This document shows positions 1-9,002 of a stretch of 64,000 bases of DNA, piece after piece. The DNA lies in NCBI GenBank assembly GCA_012845835.1, contig JABAKD010000015.1, positions 7,792,967 to 7,856,966 of the forward strand, given 5' to 3'. The notes below the pieces were generated by a model. It saw nothing but the letters and a program-made list of their open reading frames with translations, ran no database searches and was not told the origin of the DNA. Position 1 is the stretch's first letter, and every line of letters starts with the position of its first letter. The position numbers and the translations under genes were made by a program. The DNA is from Undaria pinnatifida (taxonomy: Eukaryota > Sar > Phaeophyceae > Laminariales > Alariaceae).

Positions 1-2
1 CA

Positions 3-22
3 AACCGAGTACCCCCCCCCCC
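3..22 (+). mobile_element. Tail of family A retroposon
   Basis: caaaccgagtac followed by a C-run, the fixed 3' end of family A. The body of the copy lies before the window. Confidence 0.6.
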
Positions 23-60
23 CTTCTCCCTTCAACCGCCCCTTCTCCGCGTCCATCCTA

Positions 61-112
61 CAGCTTTCCTCGTAGCTTACAGGAGCGTCTCGAGGTTGAA
101 CCTCGATGACGC
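61..112 (+). repeat. Exon echo: 5' half of PiT exon a, copy 1
   Basis: tcctacag then a diverged copy of the exon a start, recognisable by tcgtagcttacaggagcg and ttgaacctcgatgac. The acceptor-like AG is retained but the frame is not. A weaker trace (ttgttcttcatggcctata) lies at 222-241. Confidence 0.6.
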
Positions 113-384
113 CACTTCCGCCCGCCCACTTTTCAGCCCTCCTCCACCCGCCCATGATCGAAGTTCTCCCTCCAACTACCCAACCTCCCCACCCACCCAT
201 TATTTCGCGCGACCATGCGGTGTTGTTCTTCATGGCCTATAACAGCCCGCCACGACTACAAATGATATCCGCCCCATTGTTCGCTCCCCCTCCACCCCAC
301 CATTCTTCATCCTCCTCCCGCTAGTCTCCACGATCCCGTCCACCCGCGCAATATTCACCCACGCCTCTCCCCCCTCAGAAGTAG

Positions 385-575
385 TCTTGGGGAGGGTACA
401 GCTCACCCTTCATGCGACTCGCCAAACACTTCACGGCGCATGGTGCACGTGATATCTGCCTGGTCGGGGAAACCCGACCTGCTCCGTACCGGCAGTGTAG
501 GGAGGCGGGGGTATATGACCACACGCATACGGCTATGCATGAATTGAGTACCCCCTCCTCCATCCACCACCACTA
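385..575 (+). mobile_element. Family A retroposon, 5'-truncated, C-tailed
   Basis: Shares with the other copies cgactcgccaaacacttcac, tctgcctggtcgggg, aacccgacctgctccgt, and the end gaattgagtaccccc. The family is non-coding, is found in both orientations, and keeps the same 3' end with a C-rich tail. Confidence 0.75.
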
Positions 576-654
576 GACCCCCCCCCCTCCTCCTCTCTAC
601 CCCACCCGCCCCCCCTCCATCTACCGACTAAGTACGCCCCCCCTTCCCCTCACC

Positions 655-775
655 ATCTGCCTGATGGGTGAAAACCAGACGTGCTTTCTTCCCCGGGATA
701 GTAGGGACGCGAGGGTCTATTGTCATACGACTACGGCCATGCAAAAATTGAGTACCCCCCCTTTCCCCCCCCTCA
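655..775 (+). mobile_element. Family A retroposon, shorter truncated copy
   Basis: Begins within the family at the tgcctgatgggtgaaaacc region, continues ccgggatagtagggacgcg and ends aaattgagtacccccc. The 5' break differs from that of the neighbouring copy while the 3' end is the same. Confidence 0.7.
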
Positions 776-804
776 CCATCCCACTATCCACCCCCCTCCC
801 TGAA

Positions 805-1020
805 AAAATTGATGGTAGCTACAGACGGCGAAACAGGACGGGAATAGGACAAGCAAACAGATCCTATGTAGTACATGGAAGAAGCGTAACGAGCGCCAAA
901 ATGTTGGAGGTGTCTCTATTAGGAGTGGGAACGGTGCTCCGTCTCGAAAGGGATGCGATAGTCAATGGTCAAATGACTAAGGCAAGGAACAAATGAGTGC
1001 CCCCCCCCCCCCCCCCCCCT
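805..1020 (+). mobile_element. Family B retroposon (5'-truncated LINE 3' end)
   Basis: Begins in sequence matching the end of the LINE ORF (gatggtagctacagacggcg), then the B body (gcgccaaaatgttggagg, ggtgctccgtctcg, ggcaaggaacaaatgag) and a long C-run. The same order is seen in the LINE copy at 31,353-31,870. Confidence 0.75.
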
Positions 1021-1165
1021 GAAACGAACACACACCCCTCCCCCCTCCCCCCACGTCCCTCCTTCAACCACCTCGCCCTTCCAACCACCTCCTCCCCCCC
1101 AAGCAACCCTCCCATCACCCTCTCCACCCGCCTAATCATCACCCCCCTCCCCCCTATTAAGGCGC

Positions 1166-1255
1166 CCGTCCTTTAGTTTTGGCCGTTACCTACAAAGGCG
1201 CCTCGGAGTTACACCTCGATGACACGAAGATCGAAGTGGCTTTCACGAGATCTGA
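1166..1255 (+). repeat. Exon echo: 5' half of PiT exon a, copy 2
   Basis: cctttag followed by ttttggccgttacctac, cacctcgatgacacgaag and gaagtggctttcacg, matching the first 80 bp of exon a with scattered changes. Similarity stops before the membrane-span codons. Confidence 0.75.
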
Positions 1256-1259
1256 GGTC

Positions 1260-1312
1260 TTAACACTACGGCCATGTTGATAATGAGTATCCCCGCCCCC
1301 CGCCCCCCCGTT
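1260..1312 (+). mobile_element. Family A retroposon, heavily truncated
   Basis: Only the last 25 bp or so of the family (cactacggccatgttgataa, gagtat) before a C-rich tail. Confidence 0.55.
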
Positions 1313-1375
1313 CAGCATCCAGCACCTGCTCTACCCCCCAAATTGACCCCCCCCCACCTCCACCCCTTTCAATTA

Positions 1376-1440
1376 TCTGACGGTTTTCTTCATGACCTGC
1401 AAGTGCCTCGGGGTTGGACCTCGATGACACGAATATCAAC
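1376..1440 (+). repeat. Exon echo: 5' half of PiT exon a, copy 3
   Basis: ggttttcttcatgacctgc and ttggacctcgatgacacg match exon a positions 1618-1680. The acceptor AG has changed (gacgg). It lies 180 bp upstream of the intact exon. Confidence 0.75.
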
Positions 1441-1617
1441 GCTTTTTTTCTCTTAGGGACATTGTTCACCCCCTCTTCCTTGCCTCCACCCCCCCCCCCC
1501 CCCCCCCCGAACCACGCCTCCCCCCCCCCCCCCCCGCCCAATCACGCCCTCGAACCAACCACCCACCCTCCCACCCCCGCCTAATTACCCACGCCTCCCC
1601 CCATCCCTTCCCGGCAG

Positions 1618-1799
1618 TTTTCTTCATCACCTACAAGGGCGCATCGGGGCTAGACCTCGACGACACGAAGATTGAAGTTGCTTTCGCGTGGGCACTCGGG
1701 CTGGGGGTGGGACTCGGGCTCCTGACGATTCCGACTGTTATCCCTTACATGAGGAGAAGGGTCGCCGAGAAATTCAACGTTGACGGAACTCCTAAGGCG
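1618..1799 (+). CDS. PiT transporter exon a (loop-TM-loop)
   Basis: Acceptor ...cccggcag before 1618; donor gtgagg at 1800. The exon completes a split codon and then encodes FFITYKGASGLDLDD, a hydrophobic span AFAWALGLGVGLGLLTIP, and a basic end RRRVAEKFNVDGTPKA. This is the region before the central cytoplasmic loop of PiT proteins. It ends in phase 0. Reading past the donor gives a stop after four codons, which supports the boundary. Decayed copies of its 5' half lie upstream and of its 3' half downstream. Confidence 0.88.
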
Positions 1800-4700
1800 G
1801 TGAGGGGCTGATTATCTTGCTCTCTCGTCACCTTATCCGCAATCGATCGTGTCTGTGATCCACGAGAAAACGTGTTTTGTTTTATTTATGTTTTCTGCTA
1901 CCCGTTTTTTTCTCTTTTGTCTTGTTTTATGCGGCATGTACTTGGTACTTGAAATTTTTGTTGTCCACTATGTGCATGTGTGACGATTTTTACCGTTATC
2001 CCTTACATGAGGAGAAGGGTCGCTGGGAAAATCAACGTTGACGGTACTCGTGAAGTGGTGAGGGAGCAGATTGTCCTGCTCTCGCACCACTATCCACGAT
2101 CAAACGTGTTTTGTAGTCCACAATCAAACATGTTTGTGATCCAAAAAACGTGTTTGTTTAGTTGGCTTTTTTGTTGTTGTTTTGGTCGTTTGGTTCTTCT
2201 ACTTGCTGCGTGTGTTGTTGTTATTTATAGTACCGTCTAGCCATGATATTTACCACGTGGTGATTCCTACCGCTGTCCGGTACATAAGGAGAAGGATTGC
2301 TGAGAAATTTAACTTTGACCGTATAAAGGCGGCGCCGCTTCTTAGGGGTCACTGTGTTGCAATTTATCTTGTCCAGAATTATGTTTCCCGCTTCTCAGGG
2401 GCCGTCGTTGTAAGATTTTCCGACCTACATACAAGCCGGTTCATGTTTGCTGTTAGTATTCCCCTCAAACACCACAAGTTTAAGTAATCCATACTATTTC
2501 AAGAAGTTTGTTATTTTTCGGCGCCGAACAAGACGATAGAGCGTAGACCCCAATCCGACAGAAATTGGACATCCTTCCGCAAAGCACTAGTTTGTTTTTG
2601 TTGTTTTATCTTGCCAGGAAACAGATGGTCACACAGCAGTGTGTAGTATACTTTCAGCACTGCACTCCCGCTATTGGACAAAACACTGATAATAGGATAT
2701 TTTTAAAGGCTGGATAGCGGGCCTTTGTTGTTGTTGTTGTGTTGTTGTTGATGCTGTCGTTGTTGTTGCTGTTGCTGTTGACGTTGTTCAACGGAGAAGC
2801 ACAGGCAAATAAAACAAACAAAACAGGCGCACGGGTAACTTAGTATCGCAGATCATGTTATCTACCTTTCCAGTTCTTCCCGTAACGGTTTATTGCGGTA
2901 AGCAGCACCCTACACTGATTCCAAGTAATTTTCCTAAAAACATGGGTGTAGGTTTACTACTGCAGCAGACGCCCTATTGTACACCGTTTCAAGCGGTTTG
3001 GCCCCAAAGACGTGGGTGCGGCTTGTCTCCTTCGTCTACGTTATATGTTGGACGCCCCCCCCCTTGGTTTGTTCTCTGTACTTTCGTTGTTGCTGCTACT
3101 GCTGCTGTACCCCCCGACTCCCCCCCCCCCGGTGCTCCGTTTCGAAAGGGATGCGATATCAATGTTTAATTGATGACTAAGGCCAACAACAACGATTACG
3201 ACCAACAATAGCATGAGTAACTCCCCCTCTTGATGTTTTGTCTTCCCGCTACTACCATCCCTGATACTGCTACCCCCCCCCCGCCCCCGCCCCCGGTCTA
3301 TGGGTACAGCCATGCATTACACGAGTACCCCCCCCCTCTTGCTTTGTTCCCTTCTGCCGTTTTTGCTGCTGCTGATACCGACACCGTTTTCAGGTAGCAC
3401 CGAAGGCGCGGAAGGAGGTGGACCGGAGTTCCATGGGGTTCGTGGCGTACATCAGCAGGCAACTCGACCAGGATTTGCACAGTTCCGTGAAAGACTCGGA
3501 GTACGTTTCCCAAATCCACGACAACGCGGAGAAGTTCGACCCACGCTCGGAGGAAGTCTTCAAGTATGTCCAGGTAGGGAGACCAGCCTACGGAGACATG
3601 TAAAGAGGTCAGCATGCTAAGCGTCCACCCGTCGTGCGACTCGCCGAACACCTCACGGCGCTTCGAGCTTGGTGCAAGCAATGTCTGCCTGGTTGGTGAA
3701 AACCCGACTTGCTCCGTCCCGGCATAGCAGAATAGATGCGTGGGTCTAATTTCTATTATGGTCATACATGAATACCGAGTACACCCCCCCCCCCCCTCTT
3801 CCCGTGTGCAAGAAAGTAAAGCACAAGGTGCCCAAGTCCGCCTCACAAGCGGTTCTTAGTAGGATGCCGCTCGCACTTCATGTGACTTGCCGAGCAACTC
3901 ACGGTGCTTCGTGCTTAGTGCAGGCAACATTGGCCTTATCGGTGAAAACCCGAAGTGCTCCACCCCGGCATGGTAGGGATGCGAGGGTCTATGGCCCTAC
4001 GGACCAGGATCATGCATGATACGATGAATACGCCCCCCCCCACGTCCCGCCTCTTCCCCCTCTCCCTCCGCCTCCCTCCCACAACTTTATCACCCAGGGT
4101 GGTAACAGCCATCTGCGATTCTTTCGGACACGGCACCAACGACGTGGTTAACCCTATGGGCCCCTTCACGGCTGTCTACTCTGCGCCTTGGCTAACCACC
4201 ACCCTACACTAAAACTAGTGAATTCCGGCCAAAACTTGCCGTAAAGTGGCAAGAAATACCGATCCCTGATTATGGCATTTTTCTCGTAAAAGGATCAACA
4301 ACATGTTAACACCCTCCCCCCCCCCCTTCCCTTGCCCAAATGTTATCACCCAGGGTGGTAACCGCCATCTGCGATTGTTTCGGGCGTGGTGCCAATGACG
4401 TAGCTAACGCGATGGGCCCCTTAGCGGCCATCTACTCCATCCCTTAGCTAACCGTCGTCCCTCCCTCGGACCAGTATATTGACGACAACATAGGCCTTGT
4501 AAGCGCCCAAACCGACGGTTTTCCTCGTGTTTCTACTTGAAAAGGGGCCAACAACACGTGAAACACTCACCCCCACCCCCACCGCTGCTTCCTTTCCCGA
4601 AATGCACCACTTAGGCCGTTTCTTATAGCATTGGATTCTCATCTTCGATTCCGCCAGAATCCGATTCGGGCCCATTTCCGCCTTCTTATAGACACGGATT

Positions 4701-7044
4701 TTGGCACAATCCAATTCGGAAAAATCCGATTTCAGCTTTTCGAGTTGCGGCCACTCGGATTCCTGACCAAAATCCGAGACGCTGCCCAACCCGGATTTCT
4801 GTCTCGGATTATTTGAAACTCTCTGGTTGCGCCGCGCGCGCGCGCACACACACACACACATCGGGCTACCCCACATGCGTGCTGCAGTGCCGGCGCTGTT
4901 AGGGCTGCTGGGCGTCGCCCGTGGGCTAGCCTACGAACTTGGCTTGCCCTCGGGACGCGTGGTGCACCATCAAATGGCCGCGACAGCGAGAGAAAAAGCT
5001 GGTGTCGACGTTTCTGCTGTCTTTGCCACCACGCTAGCTGCCTTCCATCTGCAGCAGCAGCGTAGTGTCGCCACCTGGGACCTCATCTTACAAGACTACG
5101 AAGACGAGCTAGAGCCCGACACAGAGGACGATGAGATGTCAAGGGCTGGTGCCTCTTGGTCCGGCATGTTTGCAACGTCTGTGTGGTCTGCTGCGTGTGG
5201 TCTGCTGCCTCTGCGCTGCGTCTGTATGTCTGTATCGGTCTGCTGTGTGCTGCTGCTGCTGCTGCTGCTGTGTGGTGTTGGGTTTTGCGCGCGCTGTTTT
5301 GAAAAAAAATTGACAGTCCTGCTGAAATCCGTCTGACAAAATCCGTTCGCTATAAGAAAGGTCGGGCTTTCTTCTCCGCCCGAATTTTGCCGAATCGGAT
5401 TCTGGCGGAATCGAAGATGAGAATCCAATGCTATAAGAAACGGCCTTAAGGTGGTATTCACCATCTACTATAATTTCGGGCACGGTGTCAACAATGCAGC
5501 TACCGCGATGGGCCCCTTCGCGGCCATCTGCAGTACTGCATTCCGTGACTGTCATCCCACACTAAAACCAGCACAGTACGACCAAACCAGATCTTGAACC
5601 GCCAACAAAATATCGATATCCGGTTACTGTAATAGCATATTTTCTTGGAAAGGGATCAACATTACCCCCCCCCCCCCCTCAGGCCTCCTTCGCCCCTTCC
5701 CCCCCCTTCCCAAAGTTCACCATCCAAGGTGGTAACCGCTATCTGAGATTCTTTCGGGCACAGCGCCAATGACGTAGCCAGCACCATGGGATCGACTTAT
5801 CACCTCCCCCCCCCGCGCCCCCCGCTATCTGCGATTCGCTCGGGCAAAGCGCCAATGACCTCGGCAACGCCATAGGATCAACATAACATCCCCCCCGCCG
5901 ATATCCACACCCCCCCCCCCCAAATTGTATCACTCAAGGTGGTAACCGCTATCTGCGATTCTTTCGGGCAAGGCGCCAATAACCTAGCCAACGCCATGGG
6001 ATCAATATAACCCCCCCCGCGCGCCGGCCTCTTCCGCCCCCCCCCCCCCCCCCCCCTCCATAAATTTTATCACCCCAGGTGGTAACCACTATCTGCGATT
6101 CGTTCGGGCACGGCGCCAACGACGTAGCCAACGCTATGGGATCGGCTTATCACCCCCCCCCCCCCGCTATCTGCGGTTCGTTCGGGCAAGGCACCAATGA
6201 CCTAGACAACGCCATAGGATCAACATAACTCCCTCCCCCCCCCCCCCCCCCCCCCCCCCCCCGCCGCCGACTTCCTCTCTCCCCCCAAAATTGTATCACT
6301 CAAGGTGGTAACCGCTATCTGCGATTCGTTCGGGCACGGCGCCAATGACGTAGCCAACGCTATGGGTCCCTTCGCGGCCATCTACTCCGTGTACACCGCC
6401 GGTAGGGTCGACTCCTCGAGCGAGCTAGGGAATGACGGCTACTGGATCCTTGGCCTGGGGGGAGTGGGTATCGTGCTCGGTCTGATGCTGTACGGGTACA
6501 AGATTATCGCCGCTATTGGGGTAAAGATCGCTAAGATTACCCCCTCACGAGGGTTTAGCATCGAGCTTGGAGCGGCAATCATGATCATCATCGGCTCGCG
6601 CATGGAGATTCCGCTCTCCACCACGCATTGCCAGGTGGATATATACTTGTATCTCGCCTTTTTCGAAAGAAAAAAAGGCGGAATGTAAATGAAGGCCGTC
6701 AAATGTTAAAAGTATGCAGAAACTGCTACTGTGGTAAATGCTTATCGCGCCCCGCTTTTAGCCTGTATTGTAGAATTACAGCCAACCCCGACTTGTACAT
6801 ATATGTTTTATTATTTTTTCGAAGTTTTTTATCATCGCCTTTTTCTTTCCAGCTTAACTGCTAGGAGTTTTACCCCCAGCGACCTTCTGGAGAAGGCGTC
6901 GTCGCGGGTGTCTCTACCCCCCCTTCCCCCCCCCGGTACGTGCCTTCATTGTTATCGCGCGCCGGGTTCATCATTCCCACTTTTCGGCGTTTACATGTTC
7001 TCATCTATTACTATTATGATTATTGTTTTTTTTTTAATATTATG

Positions 7045-7134
<90 letters not shown>

Positions 7135-7144
7135 GTTATTATTA

Positions 7145-7236
<92 letters not shown>

Positions 7237-9002
7237 GTTATTGTTATTGTTATTGTTATTATTATTGTTATTGTTATTGTTATTGTTATTGTTATTGTTA
7301 TTGTTATTGTTATTGTTATTGTTATTGTTATTGTTATTGTTATTGTTATTGTTATTGTTATTGTTATTATTGGTATTGGTATTGTTATTGTTATTGTTAT
7401 TATTGGTATTGGTATTGGTATTGGTATTGGTATTGGTATTGGTATTGGTATGATTGTTATTATTATAATTATTTTTGCCCTCCGACAATATAGCGTAGAT
7501 GCCTTTCCGATGCAAATCGGGTATCCTTCCATAAAGCAGCATTATTACCTAGTATTTAAAGTCGAATGATCGCACCAAATGGCAGTGGTATCTTCCGCCA
7601 ACAATTTGGCCATTTCCTTTACCCACATATTTTCCTTGTATCTATAATACTATAATACTATAATACTATAATATTATTTCCCTTCCCTATACATATTTTA
7701 GCTGAGAGTCTACCTTAATCCTCATCAACATTGCCACCCCAGGCCAGTGGCGGTAGTCCTCCCGATTCTTCCTCCCTTCCCCTCGCGGCCTGACGATCCC
7801 TCAGAGATAGCCTGTATCGATGAACTCTGCGCGAAATCTATTTGCATCGAGTTTCGCCGACTCGCGCTCGAGCGCTTTCGGCCTGTCGATTTGTAAGAAC
7901 GCGTCGCGTGCGGGATCCGAACATGCGACCTTGACCTCCATAGTTACACACCTTGCTATTGAACCACCGGACACGCCGGCTTTATACATATTCGGTACGT
8001 GATTTTTTGTTTATTAAAAGAAAATGAAAAGTACGCTTGAGCTGTGAGATCGACCAAAAATGTATTTTTGATCAAAGCTCAGCTTTGCAAGCTGCGTGTG
8101 ACACTGTACTTCGATCGCGCATGTCACGGGGTGTGTACCGTCGTGTGTATGTCGTCTGCTTCGAGGTCAGAACCTAGTTTTTTTGAAATGGTATGAATCG
8201 ATTACATTTGGAGGATTGTATCGTACCGTCTGCTCGACGGCGGAAAATAATAATTGTCTTCAATTAATACCTGGTGTGGATTAGTTTTTATTTTTTTTCG
8301 ACATACGCTACGATAAAGGTGTGCCTTTTGTTGTCTGAGGCCACTGACTTGAGGAACTCCATACCTTTCTTGACCCCCAAAAAATAGTGTGTGGCCCACA
8401 GAGGTAAGCCGAAAGTGCAACCCCACCGACGAAAACTATGGCTTAACAGGCATGAAACAAAGTTCATTTTTGCAAAATGAGACTGAAATTCCAACGATTT
8501 TGGGTCAAGAAGCCCCGACATTCAGAAAACATTTTTGCCAAAAAAAGGTATACCTTAATATGGCGTATTTCCGACGATAGTATTAGTAAGTTAAGGAGCA
8601 CCGTCATGCAGAAAACATTTTCGCAAAAAAAAGGTATACCTTAATACCTATATCGTAGGACGCGTCTTTCTTTGTTTCCATGTCTGCCATCCGACTACGT
8701 GCGGCATGAGCGTCTAGCATCGATCACTCATTCCATCGTTGTTTTTTCCTTTAGATCTGTGTTTTCCCTCCCCCCCTCCGTCCTTCCCTCTCTTCCCCCC
8801 TCCCTCCCTCGTGCGTACCCAGGTCGGAGCTACCGCCGCCGTGGCGCTGCTCGAAGGAACCGGAGGACTCAACGCGAAGGTGCTCATGAAAGCGATCGTC
8901 GGATGGATTGTCACCATCGTCGTGTGCGCCCTCTCGTGCGCGGTGCTGTTCGCCCAGGGCGCTTACGCGCCCAACGTGTTCGACACCATCGATATCTCCT
9001 GA
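1618..9002 (+). CDS. PiT/PHO4-family phosphate transporter, 3' part of gene (4 exons)
   Basis: Inorganic phosphate permease of the PiT (PHO4) family, a multi-pass membrane protein that imports phosphate with Na+ or H+. Exons 1618-1799, 3394-3573, 6305-6634 and 8823-9002 join in frame (junctions KA/VAPK, KYVQ/VVTA, THCQ/VGAT) to about 289 residues and a TGA. The family signature GANDVANAMGPFAAIYSVY lies in the third exon, followed by GYKI, TPSRGF, IELGAA and IPLSTTHCQ, all typical of the C-terminal PHO4 repeat. At least four hydrophobic segments are visible. The first exon begins mid-codon (one base needed from upstream), so the N-terminal PHO4 repeat is outside the window. Introns are 1.6, 2.7 and 2.2 kb and filled with exon echoes and mobile elements. 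Ion coupling cannot be told from sequence. Confidence 0.93.
1982..2070 (+). repeat. Exon echo: 3' half of PiT exon a, copy 1
   Basis: Starts at accgttatcccttacatgag and runs through gagaagggtcgc, caacgttgacgg and the donor-like ggtgagg, so it repeats the 3' half of exon a (1733-1806) with its 5' splice site, 180 bp downstream of the exon. Confidence 0.85.
2253..2335 (+). repeat. Exon echo: 3' half of PiT exon a, copy 2
   Basis: A more diverged copy: gtacataaggagaaggat, gctgagaaatttaac, then aaaggcggcgc where the donor has been lost. It follows copy 1 by about 190 bp. Confidence 0.7.
2700..3125 (+). other. Intron filler: GTT/GCT repeats and motif C
   Basis: A GTT/GCT-rich stretch (2727-2790) is followed by two copies of a dispersed motif (ttccaagtaa, aaaaacatgggtg; ccccaaagacgtgggtg). 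Related motifs (tccaagta, tttgtcccc, acggg, aaggggttaa) occur near 9,590, 14,185, 14,350, 18,905, 19,150, 23,365, 43,740, 48,955 and 60,350. No coding signal. Confidence 0.5.
3128..3225 (+). mobile_element. Family B retroposon, short copy
   Basis: ggtgctccgtttcgaaaggg, gatgactaaggccaacaac and a gagtaact end match the last 90 bp of family B. It sits 170 bp upstream of PiT exon b. Confidence 0.6.
3298..3337 (+). mobile_element. Family A retroposon, heavily truncated
   Basis: gggtacagccatgcattac, gagtac and a C-run: only the 3' end of the family, directly upstream of the exon b acceptor region. Confidence 0.55.
3394..3573 (+). CDS. PiT transporter exon b (central hydrophilic loop)
   Basis: Acceptor ...ccgttttcag at 3393; donor gtaggg at 3574; 180 bp in phase 0. 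It encodes a charged 60-residue segment rich in D, E, S and K (VDRSSMGFVAYISRQLDQDL, then an EEVFKYVQ end). It corresponds to the variable cytoplasmic loop of PiT transporters, which ends in an FKY(L/V)Q motif just before the second signature. I see no echo of this exon. Confidence 0.85.
3600..3797 (+). mobile_element. Family A retroposon
   Basis: Contains cgactcgccgaacacctcac, ggtgcaagcaatgtctgcc, gtgaaaacccgacttgctcc and ends ccgagtac with a C tail. It starts 27 bp after the donor of exon b. Confidence 0.8.
3810..4045 (+). mobile_element. Family A retroposon with longer 5' part
   Basis: Includes the upstream segment (gcacaaggtgcccaagtccg, acaagcggttcttag) seen in the longest copies at 28,537-28,878 and 34,366-34,700, then the common body and a cgcccccccc tail. 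It directly precedes the first echo of exon c. Confidence 0.8.
4614..4669 (+). repeat. Left terminal inverted repeat (56 bp)
   Basis: Perfect inverted match to 5390-5445, from GGCCGTTTCTTATAGC to AATCCGATTCGG. Confidence 0.9.
4875..5336 (+). CDS. Open frame inside the TIR element, function unknown
   Basis: ATG at 4875; the first 80-90 residues look protein-like: an Ala/Leu-rich start (VPALLGLLGVARGLAYELG), a middle with SVATWDLILQDYED, and an acidic end (ELEPDTEDDE). Beyond about 5150 the frame becomes Cys/Leu-rich low complexity over a CTG run and is probably not coding. It could be the remaining N-terminal exon of an element-encoded protein or a captured host fragment. I do not recognise a domain. 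Confidence 0.35.
   Translation: MRAAVPALLGLLGVARGLAYELGLPSGRVVHHQMAATAREKAGVDVSAVFATTLAAFHLQQQRSVATWDLILQDYEDELEPDTEDDEMSRAGASWSGMFATSVWSAACGLLPLRCVCMSVSVCCVLLLLLLLCGVGFCARCFEKKLTVLLKSV
5390..5445 (-). repeat. Right terminal inverted repeat (56 bp)
   Basis: Reverse complement of 4614-4669, ending GCTATAAGAAACGGCC immediately before TTA. Confidence 0.9.
5721..6304 (+). repeat. Exon echoes of PiT signature exon, copies 4-8 (tandem)
   Basis: Full-width copies start at 5729, 5939 and 6079; copies lacking the first 10 or so bases start at 5824 and 6166. Each ends near aacgccatgggatc and runs into a C-run instead of the rest of the exon. A full copy plus a short copy forms a unit of about 210-230 bp (5721-5930; 6069-6300) leading into the intact exon at 6305. 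Changes include a stop at the seventh codon in copy 4 and the signature altered to GQGANNLANA in copy 6. C-run length varies from about 8 to more than 20. Confidence 0.88.
6305..6634 (+). CDS. PiT transporter exon c (signature exon)
   Basis: 330 bp, phase 0 at both ends. It starts VVTAICDSFGHGANDVANAM after a short acceptor (cactcaag) and ends at STTHCQ before donor gtggat. It carries the conserved GANDVANA signature thought to line the phosphate path and two further membrane spans (WILGLGGVGIVLGLMLYG; IELGAAIMIIIG). It is the last and only complete member of a run of nine copies of its 5' part. Its donor is weaker than the other donors in the gene. Confidence 0.92.
7041..7457 (+). repeat. 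TTA/TTG/TTGG microsatellite block
   Basis: About 415 bp in three graded sections: (ATT)n from 7041, alternating ATT/GTT from about 7235 to 7370, then ATTGGT units to about 7450. It lies in the intron between PiT exons c and d. The long Ile/Leu/Asn runs read from it in different frames are artefacts. Confidence 0.95.
7903..7980 (-). ncRNA. tRNA-derived (SINE-like) fragment
   Basis: On the - strand, TGGTTCAATAG matches the Pol III A box (TRGYNNARNNG) and GTTCGGATCCC, about 35 bp on, is close to the B box. The spacing is tRNA-like, but the acceptor stem does not pair, so a working tRNA is unlikely. The 5' flank GTGTCCGGT recurs at the tRNA-like element near 47,810. Confidence 0.45.
8030..8150 (+). 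repeat. Family D dispersed repeat, partial
   Basis: Shares gagctgtgagatcga, ctcagctttgcaagctg, gtgacac and cgatcgcgcatg with the longer D copies at 19,073-19,390 and 49,140-49,470. Confidence 0.6.
8340..8665 (-). repeat. Family G dispersed repeat
   Basis: On the - strand: gacgcgtcctacgatat, a T-rich stretch, gtgctccttaac, cccaaaatcgttgg and ttttttgggggtcaag. The same order occurs at 42,540-42,780, 46,300-46,560 and 55,225-55,490. A segment (gcaaaaaaaaggtatacc) is internally duplicated in this copy. Confidence 0.6.
8823..9002 (+). CDS. PiT transporter terminal exon d
   Basis: Acceptor ...gcgtacccag at 8822 follows a long C/T tract. The exon continues THCQ with VGATAAVALLEGTGGLN, then the last membrane span (GWIVTIVVCALSCAVLFAQG) and a short tail ending DTIDIS before TGA at 9000-9002. 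VGAT after THCQ is the expected family continuation, which fixes both the join and the end of the protein. Confidence 0.92.
   Translation, partial: VGATAAVALLEGTGGLNAKVLMKAIVGWIVTIVVCALSCAVLFAQGAYAPNVFDTIDIS

Larger units (their letters stand above)
4614..5445 (+). mobile_element. Harbinger-like non-autonomous TIR element
   Basis: 832 bp flanked by perfect 56-bp terminal inverted repeats starting GGCCGTTTCTTATAGC, with TTA on both sides (4611-4613 and 5446-5448) as target duplication. A 3-bp TTA/TWA duplication is characteristic of PIF/Harbinger transposons. Removing the element and one TTA restores a continuous exon echo (caccac-tta-aggtggta, compare tatcac-tca-aggtggta in other echoes). 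This independently confirms the insertion boundaries. No transposase is encoded, but an open frame starts at 4875. Short ATCCGATTCG-type repeats lie just inside the TIRs. Confidence 0.85.
4085..5580 (+). repeat. Exon echoes of PiT signature exon, copies 1-3
   Basis: Three diverged copies of the start of exon c plus the last 12 or so intron bases. Copy 1 (from 4099) reads VVTAICDSFGHGTNDVVNPM and stays open past the signature but lacks the rest of the exon. Copy 2 (from 4355) reads VVTAICDCFGRGANDVANAM and meets a stop after IYSIP. Copy 3 (from 5451) has lost the GANDVANA motif. The flanks after the exon-like part (gctaac, cacactaaaac) are also shared, so copies 1-3 form a subgroup. Copy 3 is split at its acceptor by the Harbinger-like element. 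Confidence 0.88.
7458..8822. other. Rest of last PiT intron
   Basis: Contains a run of TATAATAC units (7640-7675), a tRNA-like fragment (7903-7980), part of family D (8030-8150), a family G copy (8340-8665) and a C/T-rich tract (8765-8820) leading into the acceptor of exon d. No further exon is visible. Confidence 0.6.

Noticed and set aside
4099-4212. First echo as an alternative signature exon
   Set aside because: Open through the signature but lacks the following 75 codons and a convincing donor; treated as an echo, though use as a poison exon is not excluded.
6940-7569. 200-residue Ile/Val, Leu and Asn frames on both strands
   Set aside because: All derive from the ATT/GTT microsatellite; long in every frame and not protein-like.
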